DNA from: Streptomyces flaveolus
GTDB lineage: Bacteria; Actinomycetota; Actinomycetes; Streptomycetales; Streptomycetaceae
Length of the DNA stretch: 64,000 nucleotides
Assembly: GCF_000716535.1 (NCBI RefSeq)
Contig: NZ_JNWV01000037.1
Location: 257,530-321,529 of the forward strand
Reading direction: 5' to 3'
Shown: in pieces, positions 44,026-53,013 of the stretch
How the letters are laid out: each line of letters opens with the position of its first letter
Numbering within the stretch: the first letter of the stretch is position 1
Program-made: the position numbers and the translations under genes
The notes under the pieces: model-generated
Database searches by the model: none
What the model saw: only the letters and a program-made list of their open reading frames with translations
Told to the model about the DNA's origin: nothing

Positions 44026-44149
44026 GGCTCCCTCACCTCGTTACCCGGGGGTAGTCGTCCTTGCCTCTTATGAGACTGCCTGTCAGCAAGACCGTCAATC
44101 CCTTCCGCACGACTTGTTGACTCGGCGTCTACGTGTGAGCCTGCGGGGT

Positions 44150-45259
44150 ATGCCGACCCATGAGCTCTACGCCAACGACCCGGGAGACTCGTCCTGGCAG
44201 GTCCCCGCCGCCGGCGCGGCCCGGTTCAGCTGGGAGTACGACGACGGCCGCGACCGCCTCCTCGCCCTGTACCAGAAGGGCAAGGACAAGCAGTGGGACG
44301 GGCGGACGCGGATCGACTGGGACCTGGAGGTCGACCCGTACGACGCGCTCGGCACGCCCGACGAGGCGATGTCCCTGTACGGCACCCCGTACTGGGACAA
44401 GCTCTCGGAGCGGGACAAGGGCGAGCTGCGCCGGCACTACGCCTCCTGGCAGTTCAGCCAGTTCCTGCACGGCGAGCAGGGCGCGATGATCTGCGCGGCG
44501 CGGATCGTGGAGTCGGCGCCCGACCTGGACGCCAAGTTCTACTCCGCGACCCAGACCATGGACGAGGCCCGGCACGCCGAGATCTACGGCCGGTTCCTGC
44601 ACGAGAAGATGGGGCTCGTCTACCCGATCAACGACAACCTCCAGTCACTGCTCGGCGACACCCTGCGCGACAGCCGCTGGGACATGCCCTACCTCGGCAT
44701 GCAGGTGCTGATCGAGGGCCTGGCGCTGGCCGCCTTCGGTCTGATCCGGGACACCACGAACAAGCCGCTGCCCAAGCAGATCCTCACGTACGTCATGCAG
44801 GACGAGGCCCGGCACGTGGCCTTCGGACGGATGGCGCTGCGCGACTACTACAAGCAGCTCACCGACGCCGAACTGCGCGAGCGCGAGGAGTTCGTCATCG
44901 AGGGCTGCCATCTGATGCGCGACCGGCTGCGCGGGGTGGAGGTGCTGGAGAACTTCGGCATCCCCAAGGCCGAGGCGGAGGAGCTGAGCGAGCGGTCCGA
45001 GTTCCTCCGGCTCTTCCGCAAGCTGCTGTTCAGCCGCATCGTCCCGTGCGTGAAGGACATCGGCCTGTGGGGCAAGCGGCTCCAGCAGGCCTATGTGGAC
45101 ATGGGCGTACTGGAACTGGGCGACTCCGATTTGGACCTGCTGATGGCCCAGGACGAGGAACTGGCCGAGCGGCTGGACGCCGAGCGCTTCGCCGCCGAGG
45201 AGCGGGCACGGGTGGCCGAGGTGGAGACGGCGATCGCGTCGGGGGCGGCGGAGGACTGA
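44150..45259 (+). CDS. Ferritin-like diiron (R2-like) protein
   Basis: A 369-aa ferritin-like protein of ribonucleotide-reductase R2 / desaturase type. EXXH pairs are in TMDEARHAEIYGRF and MQDEARHVAFGRMAL. The N-terminal 60 residues are extra and hydrophilic. Starts considered: ATG 44150 and an in-frame GTG at 44135 adding five residues. Diverges from the AurF-like gene across 124 bp, which suggests joint regulation by the neighbouring TetR. The reaction is not inferable from sequence. Confidence 0.82.
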   Translation: MPTHELYANDPGDSSWQVPAAGAARFSWEYDDGRDRLLALYQKGKDKQWDGRTRIDWDLEVDPYDALGTPDEAMSLYGTPYWDKLSERDKGELRRHYASWQFSQFLHGEQGAMICAARIVESAPDLDAKFYSATQTMDEARHAEIYGRFLHEKMGLVYPINDNLQSLLGDTLRDSRWDMPYLGMQVLIEGLALAAFGLIRDTTNKPLPKQILTYVMQDEARHVAFGRMALRDYYKQLTDAELREREEFVIEGCHLMRDRLRGVEVLENFGIPKAEAEELSERSEFLRLFRKLLFSRIVPCVKDIGLWGKRLQQAYVDMGVLELGDSDLDLLMAQDEELAERLDAERFAAEERARVAEVETAIASGAAED

Positions 45260-45311
45260 CGGGCGCGGAACGCGGTGCCGGTTCGTCACCCGGGTGCAGT
45301 AGCGTGCTGGC

Positions 45312-46163
45312 GTGTCCATGCCTCCACCGCCGCAGAATCCCGGCCCCTACGGCCAGCAGCCCCCTTACGGTCAGCAGGCCCCGGGTCCGTACGGCCAGCA
45401 ACCCCCGTACGGTCAGCAGGCCCCGGGCCCGTACGGTTCGCCGTACCCGCCCCAGCAGCCCTATCCCCAGCAGCAGCCGTACCCGGCCCAGCAGCCGTAC
45501 CCCGGCTGGGGGGTGCCGCCCATGGCCCCGCCGCCGAAGAAGCGGCGGGTCGGGCTGGTCCTCGGCATCGTGGGCGGTGTCGTCGCGGCCGTCGTGGTGC
45601 TGCTCATCGTGCTCGGGATGGTGGCCGAGAGCGGCTTCCCCGCGGCGGAGAACAAGCTCACCCTGCCCGGCAAGCTGCTCGACGGGACGTACGAACTCGT
45701 CGACGACCTCTCCGGGTCCGAGGGCAAGAAGATCAGCGACGAGGCCGACGGAGCCTGGGACGCCAAGGACACCCACGGCGTGGTCGGCACCTACAGCCCC
45801 GGTGGTGACGAGGCCAAGGGCACCCTGGTGGTGTCCGGCATGTACGGCCGGTTCAAGAACACCGAAGAGGCCCGTACGAACATGATGAAGGGCGCCGGCG
45901 AGGGCGACGGCGCCACGATCGCCGTACCGGCGAAGGAGTTCCGGCTGGACGGCGTCACCATCAGCTGCGAGGTGATGACCGAGGAGCACCTCGGCACGAA
46001 GATCACCGTGCCGGTGTGCGCCTGGGCCGACGGCAACACCGGGGCCACGGTCGCCGAGGTGGCCACGGCGGCGATGGACCAGGCTCCGGCGGACGTCGAC
46101 CTGGAGGCGTTCGCGCGCAAGACCCTCACGATCCGCTCGGAGATGCGCAAGCCGATCGGCTGA
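45312..46163 (+). CDS. Proline-rich membrane-anchored protein
   Basis: A 283-aa protein. The first 70 residues are a cytoplasmic PYGQQ-type repeat (GPYGQQPPYGQQAPGPYGQQ). One transmembrane helix (VGLVLGIVGGVVAAVVVLLI) is preceded by PKKRRR-type positive charge, and an extracytoplasmic domain of about 170 residues follows with two cysteines (ISCEVMT, VPVCAW). GTG 45312 or ATG 45318 may be used. The family is a common streptomycete surface/membrane protein without known function. It converges with the pbp gene, whose stop is three bases away. Confidence 0.75.
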   Translation: MSMPPPPQNPGPYGQQPPYGQQAPGPYGQQPPYGQQAPGPYGSPYPPQQPYPQQQPYPAQQPYPGWGVPPMAPPPKKRRVGLVLGIVGGVVAAVVVLLIVLGMVAESGFPAAENKLTLPGKLLDGTYELVDDLSGSEGKKISDEADGAWDAKDTHGVVGTYSPGGDEAKGTLVVSGMYGRFKNTEEARTNMMKGAGEGDGATIAVPAKEFRLDGVTISCEVMTEEHLGTKITVPVCAWADGNTGATVAEVATAAMDQAPADVDLEAFARKTLTIRSEMRKPIG

Positions 46164-46166
46164 CGC

Positions 46167-47660
46167 TCACCGCCCCAGCACCGCCCGCATCACCTCCCGC
46201 GCGATCGGCGCCGCGTCCCCGCCGCCGCTGATCTCGCCCCGGTCCGCCGAGGCGTCCTCCACCACCACCGCGACCGCCACCTGCGGCTCCAGCGCGTCCT
46301 CGGCCTGCGCCCAGGAGACGAACCAGGCGTACGGCACCCCGGCGTTGCCGATCCCGTGCTGGGCGGTGCCGGTCTTGCCGCCGACCAGCGCGCCGGGGAT
46401 GGCGGCGTTGGTGCCGGTGCCCTCCTCCACCACGCCGGCCATCAGCTCCTTCATCCGGGCCGCGGTGGCCGGCCGCATCACCTGCCGCCCCGGCCGGGCC
46501 GCGCTGCCGGAGACCGTCTCGCCGCCGTGCCGGGTGGTCCGCTCCACCAGGTACGGCGGACGCAGCCGGCCGCCGTCCGCGACGGCCGCCGCGACCATCG
46601 CCATCTGCAACGGCGTGGCCCGCGTGTTGTACTGCCCGATCGAGGACAGCGCGAGCTGGGCCTTGTCCACCCGCGTGTCGAAGGTGCTGGGCGCCACGGT
46701 GAACGGGATGCGCACCCCGGTGTCGTTGAACCCGAACGCCTGGGCCGTGGTCGACATGTCCCGCACCCCCACGTCCACGCCCAGCTTGGCGAAGACCGTG
46801 TTGCAGGACCACTCGAAGGCGTCCCGCACCGAGGCGTCCCGGCAGCCGTCGCCCTCGTTGGTCAGCCGGGTGGTGGTGCCGGGCAGCCGGTAGGGATCGG
46901 GGGAGTCGGTGCGCTCGTCGAGGTCCGTGACCACCCCCGCGTCCAGCGCCGCCGCCGCGGTGACCACCTTGAACGTCGACCCCGGCGGATAGGTCTGCCG
47001 CACCGCCCGGTTGAGCATCGGCCTCTCCGGGTCGTCGTTGAGCCGCGCCCACGCCGACGTCACCGCCTCGCTGTTGCCGGACAGCTCCGAGGGGTCGTAC
47101 GACGGGCTGCTCACCAGCGCCAGGACCCGGCCCGTGGCCGGCTCGATCGCGGCCACCGCGCCCTTCCGCCCGGCGAGCCCCCGGTACGCGGCCTCCTGCG
47201 CCTGCCGGTTCAGGGTCGTGACGACGTCACCGCCGCGGTTCGGCGCCCGCGTCACGTCGTTCCACAGCGGCAGCGGCGCGAGCATCGGATCGCTACCGGA
47301 GAGCACCCCGTCCTCGGCGTGCTCCAGGAACGCGGTGCCGTACTTCTGCGAGGAGAAGCCGGTGACCGGCGCGTACAACGGGCCGTTCCGGTAGGTGCGT
47401 TCGTAGCGCAACTGCTCGCCGGTGTCCACGGACCCGGTGACCGGCTCGCCGCCCACCAGGATGTTCCCGCGCGGCACCTGGTAGCGGGCGATCGCCGCCC
47501 GGCGGTTGGCCGGATTGCCGTCGTACTCGTTCGACTGCACGACCTGCACCCGCGTCGCGTTGGCCAGCAAAGCCGCCAGCAGCAGGGCGCAGAACACGCA
47601 GGCGTGCCGGATGTACTTCGCCATGGGACGCCCGCCATCGGGCAGGCCGTACTCGGTCAC
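46167..47660 (-). CDS. Penicillin-binding protein 2 family transpeptidase
   Basis: A 497-aa class B PBP. Short N-terminus, one TM anchor (HACVFCALLLAALLANAT), pedestal domain, then a penicillin-binding transpeptidase with Ser228-TFK (PPGSTFKVV), SCN in FEWSCNTVFAK and KTGT in GGKTGTAQHG. The start is GTG 47660, overlapping the FtsW/RodA-like stop (GTGA), with GGGAGG upstream. Cross-links peptidoglycan together with its RodA-like partner. All three motifs are intact. Confidence 0.95.
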   Translation of the reverse strand: MTEYGLPDGGRPMAKYIRHACVFCALLLAALLANATRVQVVQSNEYDGNPANRRAAIARYQVPRGNILVGGEPVTGSVDTGEQLRYERTYRNGPLYAPVTGFSSQKYGTAFLEHAEDGVLSGSDPMLAPLPLWNDVTRAPNRGGDVVTTLNRQAQEAAYRGLAGRKGAVAAIEPATGRVLALVSSPSYDPSELSGNSEAVTSAWARLNDDPERPMLNRAVRQTYPPGSTFKVVTAAAALDAGVVTDLDERTDSPDPYRLPGTTTRLTNEGDGCRDASVRDAFEWSCNTVFAKLGVDVGVRDMSTTAQAFGFNDTGVRIPFTVAPSTFDTRVDKAQLALSSIGQYNTRATPLQMAMVAAAVADGGRLRPPYLVERTTRHGGETVSGSAARPGRQVMRPATAARMKELMAGVVEEGTGTNAAIPGALVGGKTGTAQHGIGNAGVPYAWFVSWAQAEDALEPQVAVAVVVEDASADRGEISGGGDAAPIAREVMRAVLGR

Positions 47661-49018
47661 GGTGCCTCCCGGCCGTCGTACTGACTGCGCGCCGAATCGC
47701 TCACCCGGACCAGCAGCGCCACGATCGCCCAGTTGGTGACCACCGAGGAGCCGCCCTGGGCGAGGAACGGCATCGCCATGCCGGTCAGCGGGATCAGCCC
47801 GGTGACCCCGCCCGCGATCACGAACACCTGCAACGCCACGATCGAGGCGAGCCCGACCGCCAGCAGCCGGCCGAACGGCTCGCGCAGCGCCAGGCCCGCC
47901 CGGTAGCCACGCTCCACCAGCAGGGCGTACAGCAGCACGATCCCCGCGAGACCCGCGAGGCCCAGTTCCTCACCGGCGGTCGCCAGGATGAAGTCCGACT
48001 TGGCGGCGAACCCGATCAGGATGGAGTGGCCGAGTCCGAGCCCGGTGCCGAGGAACCCGCCGGCGGCGAAGGCGAACAGCGACTGGGAGAGCTGGTTGGG
48101 GCCCTGCCCGGCGTCGATGGTGGCGAACGGGTGCAGCCAGTCCTCGATCCGCGCGCCCACATGCGGTTCCAGCCGCCCCACGGCGAACGCTCCGAGCACC
48201 GCCAGCAGCAGCCCGACCGCGATCCAGCCGGTGCGCCCGGTCGCGACGTACAGCAGCACCACGAACAGCCCGAAGAACAGCAGCGAGGTCCCCAGGTCCC
48301 GCTCCAGCACCAGCACGCCCACGCTCACCAGCCAGATCGTCAGGATCGGCCCGAGCACCCGCCCGGTCGGGAACTGCAACCGCCACAGCCGGCGCCCGGT
48401 GTACGCGAGCGCGCTGCGGTTGGCGGCCAGATAGGCGGCGAAGAACACCGCGAGCAGCACCTTCGCGAACTCGCCCGGCTGGATGGAGAACCCCGCGATC
48501 CGGATCCAGATCCGGGCCCCGTTCACCGGCGGGAACAGGATCGGCAGCGCCAGCAGCACGAGGGCGGCCACCACACAGACGTACGCGTACCGCTGGAGCA
48601 CCCGGTGGTCGCGCAGCACCAGCACGACGGCGATGAACAACCCCACCCCGAGCGTGGACCACACCAGTTGCGTGGGGGCCGCCTGGTCGCCCGGCGTCTC
48701 CAGGTCCAGCCGGTAGATCAGGACCAGCCCGAGCCCGTTGAGCAGCACGCCGATGGGCAGCGGCAGCGGATCGGCGTACGGCGCCCGGATACGGACCGCG
48801 ACATGGGCGAACAGGGCGAGCACGCCGAGCCCGGCGCCGTAACCGACGGCACCGGGCGGCACGGTACCGGCCCGCGCCAGCCCCACCGCGCAGTAGCCGT
48901 ACACGGACAGCAGGACGGCCAGCACGAGCAGGGACAGCTCGACGCCCCGGCGCCGGGGGAGGCGCGCGGCACGCGCGGGAGCGGGAGCCGCCGCCAGGGT
49001 GGTTCCTGCCTTCGTCAT
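47657..49018 (-). CDS. FtsW/RodA/SpoVE-family peptidoglycan polymerase
   Basis: A 453-aa SEDS protein with about ten transmembrane helices. Family motifs: GARIWIRIAGFSIQPGEFAK, LERDLGTSLLFFGLF and GLIPLTGMAMPFLAQGGSSV near the C-terminus. It makes glycan strands from lipid II, paired with the PBP2 that overlaps its 3' end. Leads the operon; its promoter should be in the 66 bases before the kinase gene end. Confidence 0.95.
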   Translation of the reverse strand: MTKAGTTLAAAPAPARAARLPRRRGVELSLLVLAVLLSVYGYCAVGLARAGTVPPGAVGYGAGLGVLALFAHVAVRIRAPYADPLPLPIGVLLNGLGLVLIYRLDLETPGDQAAPTQLVWSTLGVGLFIAVVLVLRDHRVLQRYAYVCVVAALVLLALPILFPPVNGARIWIRIAGFSIQPGEFAKVLLAVFFAAYLAANRSALAYTGRRLWRLQFPTGRVLGPILTIWLVSVGVLVLERDLGTSLLFFGLFVVLLYVATGRTGWIAVGLLLAVLGAFAVGRLEPHVGARIEDWLHPFATIDAGQGPNQLSQSLFAFAAGGFLGTGLGLGHSILIGFAAKSDFILATAGEELGLAGLAGIVLLYALLVERGYRAGLALREPFGRLLAVGLASIVALQVFVIAGGVTGLIPLTGMAMPFLAQGGSSVVTNWAIVALLVRVSDSARSQYDGREAP

Positions 49019-49084
49019 GCCCGGAACCTACCTAAATAGGGCGTCTTGTGTGCGGAGGGCGGGGCCGCGCCCCCACCTCGAGCC

Positions 49085-50329
49085 CTACTCGGCCACCGGC
49101 AACCTCAACGTCGCCACCGCGCCCCCGTCCACCGCGTTGGCGAAGGAGAGCCGCGCCCCCAGCACCTCCGCCTGCCCCACCGCGATGGTCAGCCCCAGCC
49201 CGTGGCCCTTCGCCCCGCCCTCCGTACGGAACCGCTGCGGCCCGTGCGCGAGGAGATACCCCGGATAGCCGCCCCCGTGATCCCGCACGGTCACCACCGG
49301 CCCGTCCACCGTCAGCACCACCGGAGGCGCCCCGTGCTTGTGCGCGTTGGCCACCAGATTCCCCAGCACCCGCTCCAGCCGCCGCCGGTCGGTCTCCACC
49401 CGCGCGTCCCGGAGGATCCGCACCCGCGTCCGCGTACCGGACGCCCGCACCACCCGCTCGGCCAGCGCGCCCAGCTCCTCCGTGTCGGCCTCCAGCCGCT
49501 CCCGTCCGGTGTCCAGCCGCGAGATCTCCAGCAGGTCCTCGGTGAGCGTGCGCAGCGCCGCCACCCGGTCCCGGACCAGCTCCGTCGGCCGCCCGGGAGG
49601 CAACAGCTCCGCCGCCGCGTGCAGCCCCGTCAGCGGAGTGCGCAGCTCGTGCGCGACGTCCGCGGTGAACCGCTGCTCGCTCAGCAGCTTGCCCTGGAGG
49701 CTCGACGCCATCGAGTCCAGCGCCGCGGCCACCGCCGCCACCTCGTCCTGCGGACGGGTCGGGTCCTTCGTCCGGGGGTCGTTCACCCGGGCGTCCAGAT
49801 CGCCCGCGCTGATCCGCCGGGCCACCCGCGCGGTGCCGTGCAGCCGCCGGGTCACCCGGGTCACCGCGAACAAGCCGACCAGCACGGTCGCGCCGATCGC
49901 CAGCACCGACGACCACAGGATCGACTGGTCGAGACCGGCGATGGTGCGGGACTGCTGCGAGTAGTCGACCTCCACGGCCAGCGCCCGGTGCCCGGCCGCC
50001 GGCCCCGCCGCCCACATGGTCGGGCGCCCCCGGTACGAGGCCACCATCGTGCCCCGGTGCCCGGACACCGCGAGCGTCCGCAGCGACGCCGGCAGCCCCT
50101 TCGGGTCCACGCCGGCACCCGGCAGCAGCGTGTCGCCGGCCTCGTACGCCTCGGTGGCGTCCGCGAGCCGGGACAGCGCCAGGTCACGGGCCTGGCCGAC
50201 GGTCTGGTTGCGCACCGAGACGTGCACGAGCACACCGAGCAGCGCGGCCAGCGCGCAGCACATCACCGTGATGAACGCGGCGGCCTTGACGGCGAGGGTC
50301 CCGGCCCAGTGGGGGAGCGCGAGCCTCAT
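49085..50329 (-). CDS. Orphan membrane histidine kinase
   Basis: A 414-aa HK: TM1 (LAVKAAAFITVMCCALAALL), extracytoplasmic loop of about 95 residues, TM2 (LWSSVLAIGATVLVGLFAV), HAMP, His227 (FTADVAHELRTPLTG), and the GHKL ATPase ending in KGHGLGLTIAVGQ. The ATG overlaps the TGA of the lipoprotein gene by one base (TGATG), so the lipoprotein and the kinase are translated together. No response regulator gene lies beside it. The lipoprotein probably tunes the sensor, as CseA does for CseC. Confidence 0.9.
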   Translation of the reverse strand: MRLALPHWAGTLAVKAAAFITVMCCALAALLGVLVHVSVRNQTVGQARDLALSRLADATEAYEAGDTLLPGAGVDPKGLPASLRTLAVSGHRGTMVASYRGRPTMWAAGPAAGHRALAVEVDYSQQSRTIAGLDQSILWSSVLAIGATVLVGLFAVTRVTRRLHGTARVARRISAGDLDARVNDPRTKDPTRPQDEVAAVAAALDSMASSLQGKLLSEQRFTADVAHELRTPLTGLHAAAELLPPGRPTELVRDRVAALRTLTEDLLEISRLDTGRERLEADTEELGALAERVVRASGTRTRVRILRDARVETDRRRLERVLGNLVANAHKHGAPPVVLTVDGPVVTVRDHGGGYPGYLLAHGPQRFRTEGGAKGHGLGLTIAVGQAEVLGARLSFANAVDGGAVATLRLPVAE

Positions 50330-51054
50330 CACGGGCTCTGCGCCGGAGAGGGGGACGGGGACGGCGTCTTGCCGTGCCGGCCGTCGCCGACGTGCAGGTA
50401 CTCGTCGCGGGAGAACACCATCGCGCGCTGGCCCGGGTCCCACAGCCAGGTGGTGCGGTACTCGTAGCCGGAGATGTCGGCCGGCGAGCGTTCGATCAGC
50501 GCCCGGCCGGCCAGCTCCACCCCGATGATCGCGTCGTTGTCGGCCAGCACCTGCACCAGTTGGTGCCCCTCGACGGTGTACACCCGCACCGCCGTCTGGT
50601 TGGTCGGGTACAGCCGGAAGCCGAGCGTCAGATCGGCCCGGCCGTCCCCGGTGAGGTCCCGGTAGTACGGCTTCAGCAGCGGACACCGGGCCCGGACCCC
50701 GCCCGGCCGGCACTCCTTCATCCGGTCCACGGTCGCGTGGTACGCGCCCTTGGACCCGTAGTCGTCGGGGCGCGCCTTCAGCTCCGCCTCCACGACGTCC
50801 ACGGGGTCGACCTTCCGGATGTCGTCACCGGGAACCGTGACGCCCTTCACGGTCGCCCTGGTCGCCACGTCGTACGGATAGGCCGGGCTGGACGCCGGGC
50901 GCAGGTCGGGCCAGAGCTTGGCGGGGCTGACGGCGGTGGGGGTCGACCCGGCGCCGCGCAGTTCCCCGGTGTCCCCGCAGGCCGCCGCGGTCGCCGAGAG
51001 CAGGGCGACGACGGCCACGGCGAGGGCGGTGCGCACGGGACGGCGGACTGGCAT
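50329..51054 (-). CDS. Lipoprotein, sensor-associated (CseA-like arrangement)
   Basis: A 241-aa extracytoplasmic protein. N-terminal signal MPVRRPVRTALAVAVVALLS followed by a possible lipobox ending in AAC (a small residue at -3, so not ideal). The mature part includes DLTGDGRADLTLGFRLYPTN, and a Ser/Pro repeat tail (TPSPSPSPAQSP). Coupled to the orphan kinase; the family recalls the CseA/CseC sensor control pair. No strong SD is seen before the ATG. Confidence 0.8.
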   Translation of the reverse strand: MPVRRPVRTALAVAVVALLSATAAACGDTGELRGAGSTPTAVSPAKLWPDLRPASSPAYPYDVATRATVKGVTVPGDDIRKVDPVDVVEAELKARPDDYGSKGAYHATVDRMKECRPGGVRARCPLLKPYYRDLTGDGRADLTLGFRLYPTNQTAVRVYTVEGHQLVQVLADNDAIIGVELAGRALIERSPADISGYEYRTTWLWDPGQRAMVFSRDEYLHVGDGRHGKTPSPSPSPAQSP

Positions 51055-51245
51055 GGTCACATTCTGACGGAAGTGAGCTTTGTGCTGCTTCGAGGGTCGG
51101 GTGAGGTTTGATCGTGCCCGGGACGCCGCAGGCCTGCTCCTGCTTGCTCCGGATGCCGGCGGAGCTGATCGTGCTCGGGGCGCGGGCATGGATGTTCGTG
51201 CCCGGGGTGCAGGCGGGGATGTTCGTACCCGGTGCACGAGGGAGG

Positions 51246-51752
51246 CTACTCGGCCAGCTCCTCCAGCAGCCGCACGGTCGTCAGCCCCGCCCGCAGGTAC
51301 TCCACGAACAGCTCGTTGTGCAGCGCCCAGGCCGAGCGCCTGGCCCGGATCAGCTGGATCGCCTGGTCGGCCGAGTCACCCCGCTGCACCAGGGCGTGCG
51401 CGATCACCAGCCCCGAGCGGTTGTACCCGTGGTAACAGCGCACGAGCACCCGCCGGCCGGCGTCCAGCGCCTCGTTCGCCGCGCGCGCCAGCCGGATCAC
51501 CCCGGCGAGCTGCGTCCCGTCCAGGGGACCGTCCGGGATCGGCCACACATGGTGCTCCACGCCCGGATCGGGGCCGTACCCCGGCAGCCGCAGCAAGGAC
51601 TGCACCACATCGAACTCGTCATGGACGACGGCGAACTCCAGGCCTCCGGACCGGCCGCGGAACTCGTGCCCGCCCATCCACAGGCCGGGCACGATCTCGC
51701 TCCACGGGCTGTCCGGAGCCGGTACGTCGGGCTGCTTTCCGCGGGTCCGCAA
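51246..51752 (-). CDS. Dual-specificity / tyrosine-phosphatase-like protein
   Basis: A 168-aa protein with the CX5R active-site loop CYHGYNRSG (Cys106 to Arg112). The usual His before Cys is Arg (VRCYHG). A general acid candidate is Asp74 in WPIPDG. Small, soluble, no transmembrane segment. It probably removes phosphate from a protein or small metabolite; no kinase partner is visible nearby. Confidence 0.8.
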   Translation of the reverse strand: MRTRGKQPDVPAPDSPWSEIVPGLWMGGHEFRGRSGGLEFAVVHDEFDVVQSLLRLPGYGPDPGVEHHVWPIPDGPLDGTQLAGVIRLARAANEALDAGRRVLVRCYHGYNRSGLVIAHALVQRGDSADQAIQLIRARRSAWALHNELFVEYLRAGLTTVRLLEELAE

Positions 51753-51851
51753 CGGCGCCTCCCCAACTCCCCCTCACGGGCCGCCCTCCACGGTAACCGG
51801 TCTTGCCCCCGGAGCACCCCGCCTGTTCCCATGGTCGAGGGGTGATGGCGC

Positions 51852-52655
51852 ATGAGCGGACTGCGCGTGGTGCCGGCCTTCCGGCACGGCCGGGAGCGGC
51901 TGTACGTCTGCCGCGAGGACGGCAGCAATATCGCCTGGTACGACCGTGAGACAGGCCGGGTCAACCTGCTCGGCGAGGACAGCAGGGACGATGTGCTCCA
52001 CGCCCTGAAGCCCTTCCTGACCGGCCCGGTGACCGTGGGCCCGCCCCCGGTCCCGACCCCCGCCGAACTCGCCCGGCTGACCCTGCACCCGGACGACGAC
52101 CTGGCCCCCAACCGCCCCGGCGAGGCCCTGCTCGTCGCCCTCGACCGCGACCCCGGCCCCGTCCACCGGCTCCGCCCCGACCCGCGCCGCCGCGCCCTCA
52201 CCGCCGAGCAGACCGTCGGCGAGGCCCTGGACGGCCTGGAGGGGGCCGGCTGGCACACCCTGCACTCCCTCTCCCTGCCCGGCGGCGACCGCATCCATCA
52301 CCTGGTGATCGGCCCCGGCGGCCTGTTCGCCGTCCACGCCCTCCACGCCCGCAGGACCCGGGTCCTGGTCGCCGACCCGATGGTCACCCTGGGCCGCCGC
52401 GAGGCCGAGCCGCTGCTGCGCCGGCTGCGCGCCGACGCCGACCGCGCCTCCTACGCCCTGACCGCCGAGGTCCGCCCGCTGCTGGCCCTCGTCGGCCCGT
52501 CCGAGGTGACCGTGACGGCGCAGCCGCGCGGGGTGCGGATCATGACGGACACGGAGCTGGCGGGCCTGGCCCGGCTGGGCGGTGTGCTCAAACCGGCGGA
52601 CGTGGAAGCGCTGCACGGGATGGCCCGGGACCGGAACACGTGGGGGAGGCTGTAG
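51852..52655 (+). CDS. NERD-domain-like protein
   Basis: A 267-aa soluble protein. It starts MSGLRVVPAFRHGRERLYVC; the middle (GEALDGLEGAGWHTLHSLSL, then LVIGPGGLFAVHALHA) resembles the NERD nuclease-related domain, whose nuclease signature is not complete here. The C-terminal end (GVRIMTDTELAGLARLGGVL to NTWGRL) is the part duplicated in the downstream repeat. It diverges from the tyrosine-phosphatase gene; function unknown. Confidence 0.65.
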   Translation: MSGLRVVPAFRHGRERLYVCREDGSNIAWYDRETGRVNLLGEDSRDDVLHALKPFLTGPVTVGPPPVPTPAELARLTLHPDDDLAPNRPGEALLVALDRDPGPVHRLRPDPRRRALTAEQTVGEALDGLEGAGWHTLHSLSLPGGDRIHHLVIGPGGLFAVHALHARRTRVLVADPMVTLGRREAEPLLRRLRADADRASYALTAEVRPLLALVGPSEVTVTAQPRGVRIMTDTELAGLARLGGVLKPADVEALHGMARDRNTWGRL

Positions 52656-52662
52656 CGAGGGC

Positions 52663-52983
52663 GGCCCGCGCGGGGTGCGGATCATGACGGACCCGGGGCC
52701 GACGGGCCTGGCCCGGCTGGGCGGGGTGCCCAAGCCGGCGGACGTGGCAGGCTGCGTGGGGTGGCCTGGGACCGGGATGCGTGTGGGCGCTGCGTGGGGT
52801 GGCCGGGGACCGGGACGGGTGTGGGCGCTGCGTGGGATGGCCTGGGACCGGAACACGAGAGGCGCCGCACTCGATGGCCCGGGACCGGAACGCGAGAGGC
52901 GTTGCACGGAATGGCCCGGGACCGGAACGCGAGAGGCGCTGCACGGAATGGCCCGGGACCGGAACACGTGGGGGAGGCTGTAG
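52663..52983 (+). repeat. Duplicated and expanded 3' end of the NERD-like gene
   Basis: Bases from about 52523 to the stop at 52655 reappear downstream: GCGGGGTGCGGATCATGACG recurs 142 bp on (52681), and the stop-flanking GGGGGAGGCTGTAGCGAGG recurs 328 bp on (52981). The 186-bp excess consists of five extra 37-bp units (GCTGCACGGAATGGCCCGGG type), so the single unit in the gene has become six in the copy. The copy is out of frame relative to the gene but keeps one frame through both blocks. Confidence 0.85.
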
Positions 52984-53013
52984 CGAGGGCGGCCCGCGCG
53001 GGGTGACGTGCCG

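Noticed and set aside
52582..52983. Frame over the duplicated NERD-like 3' end as a gene
   Set aside because: It starts inside the real gene in another frame, is composed of repeated units and has no SD; best explained as duplicated DNA.
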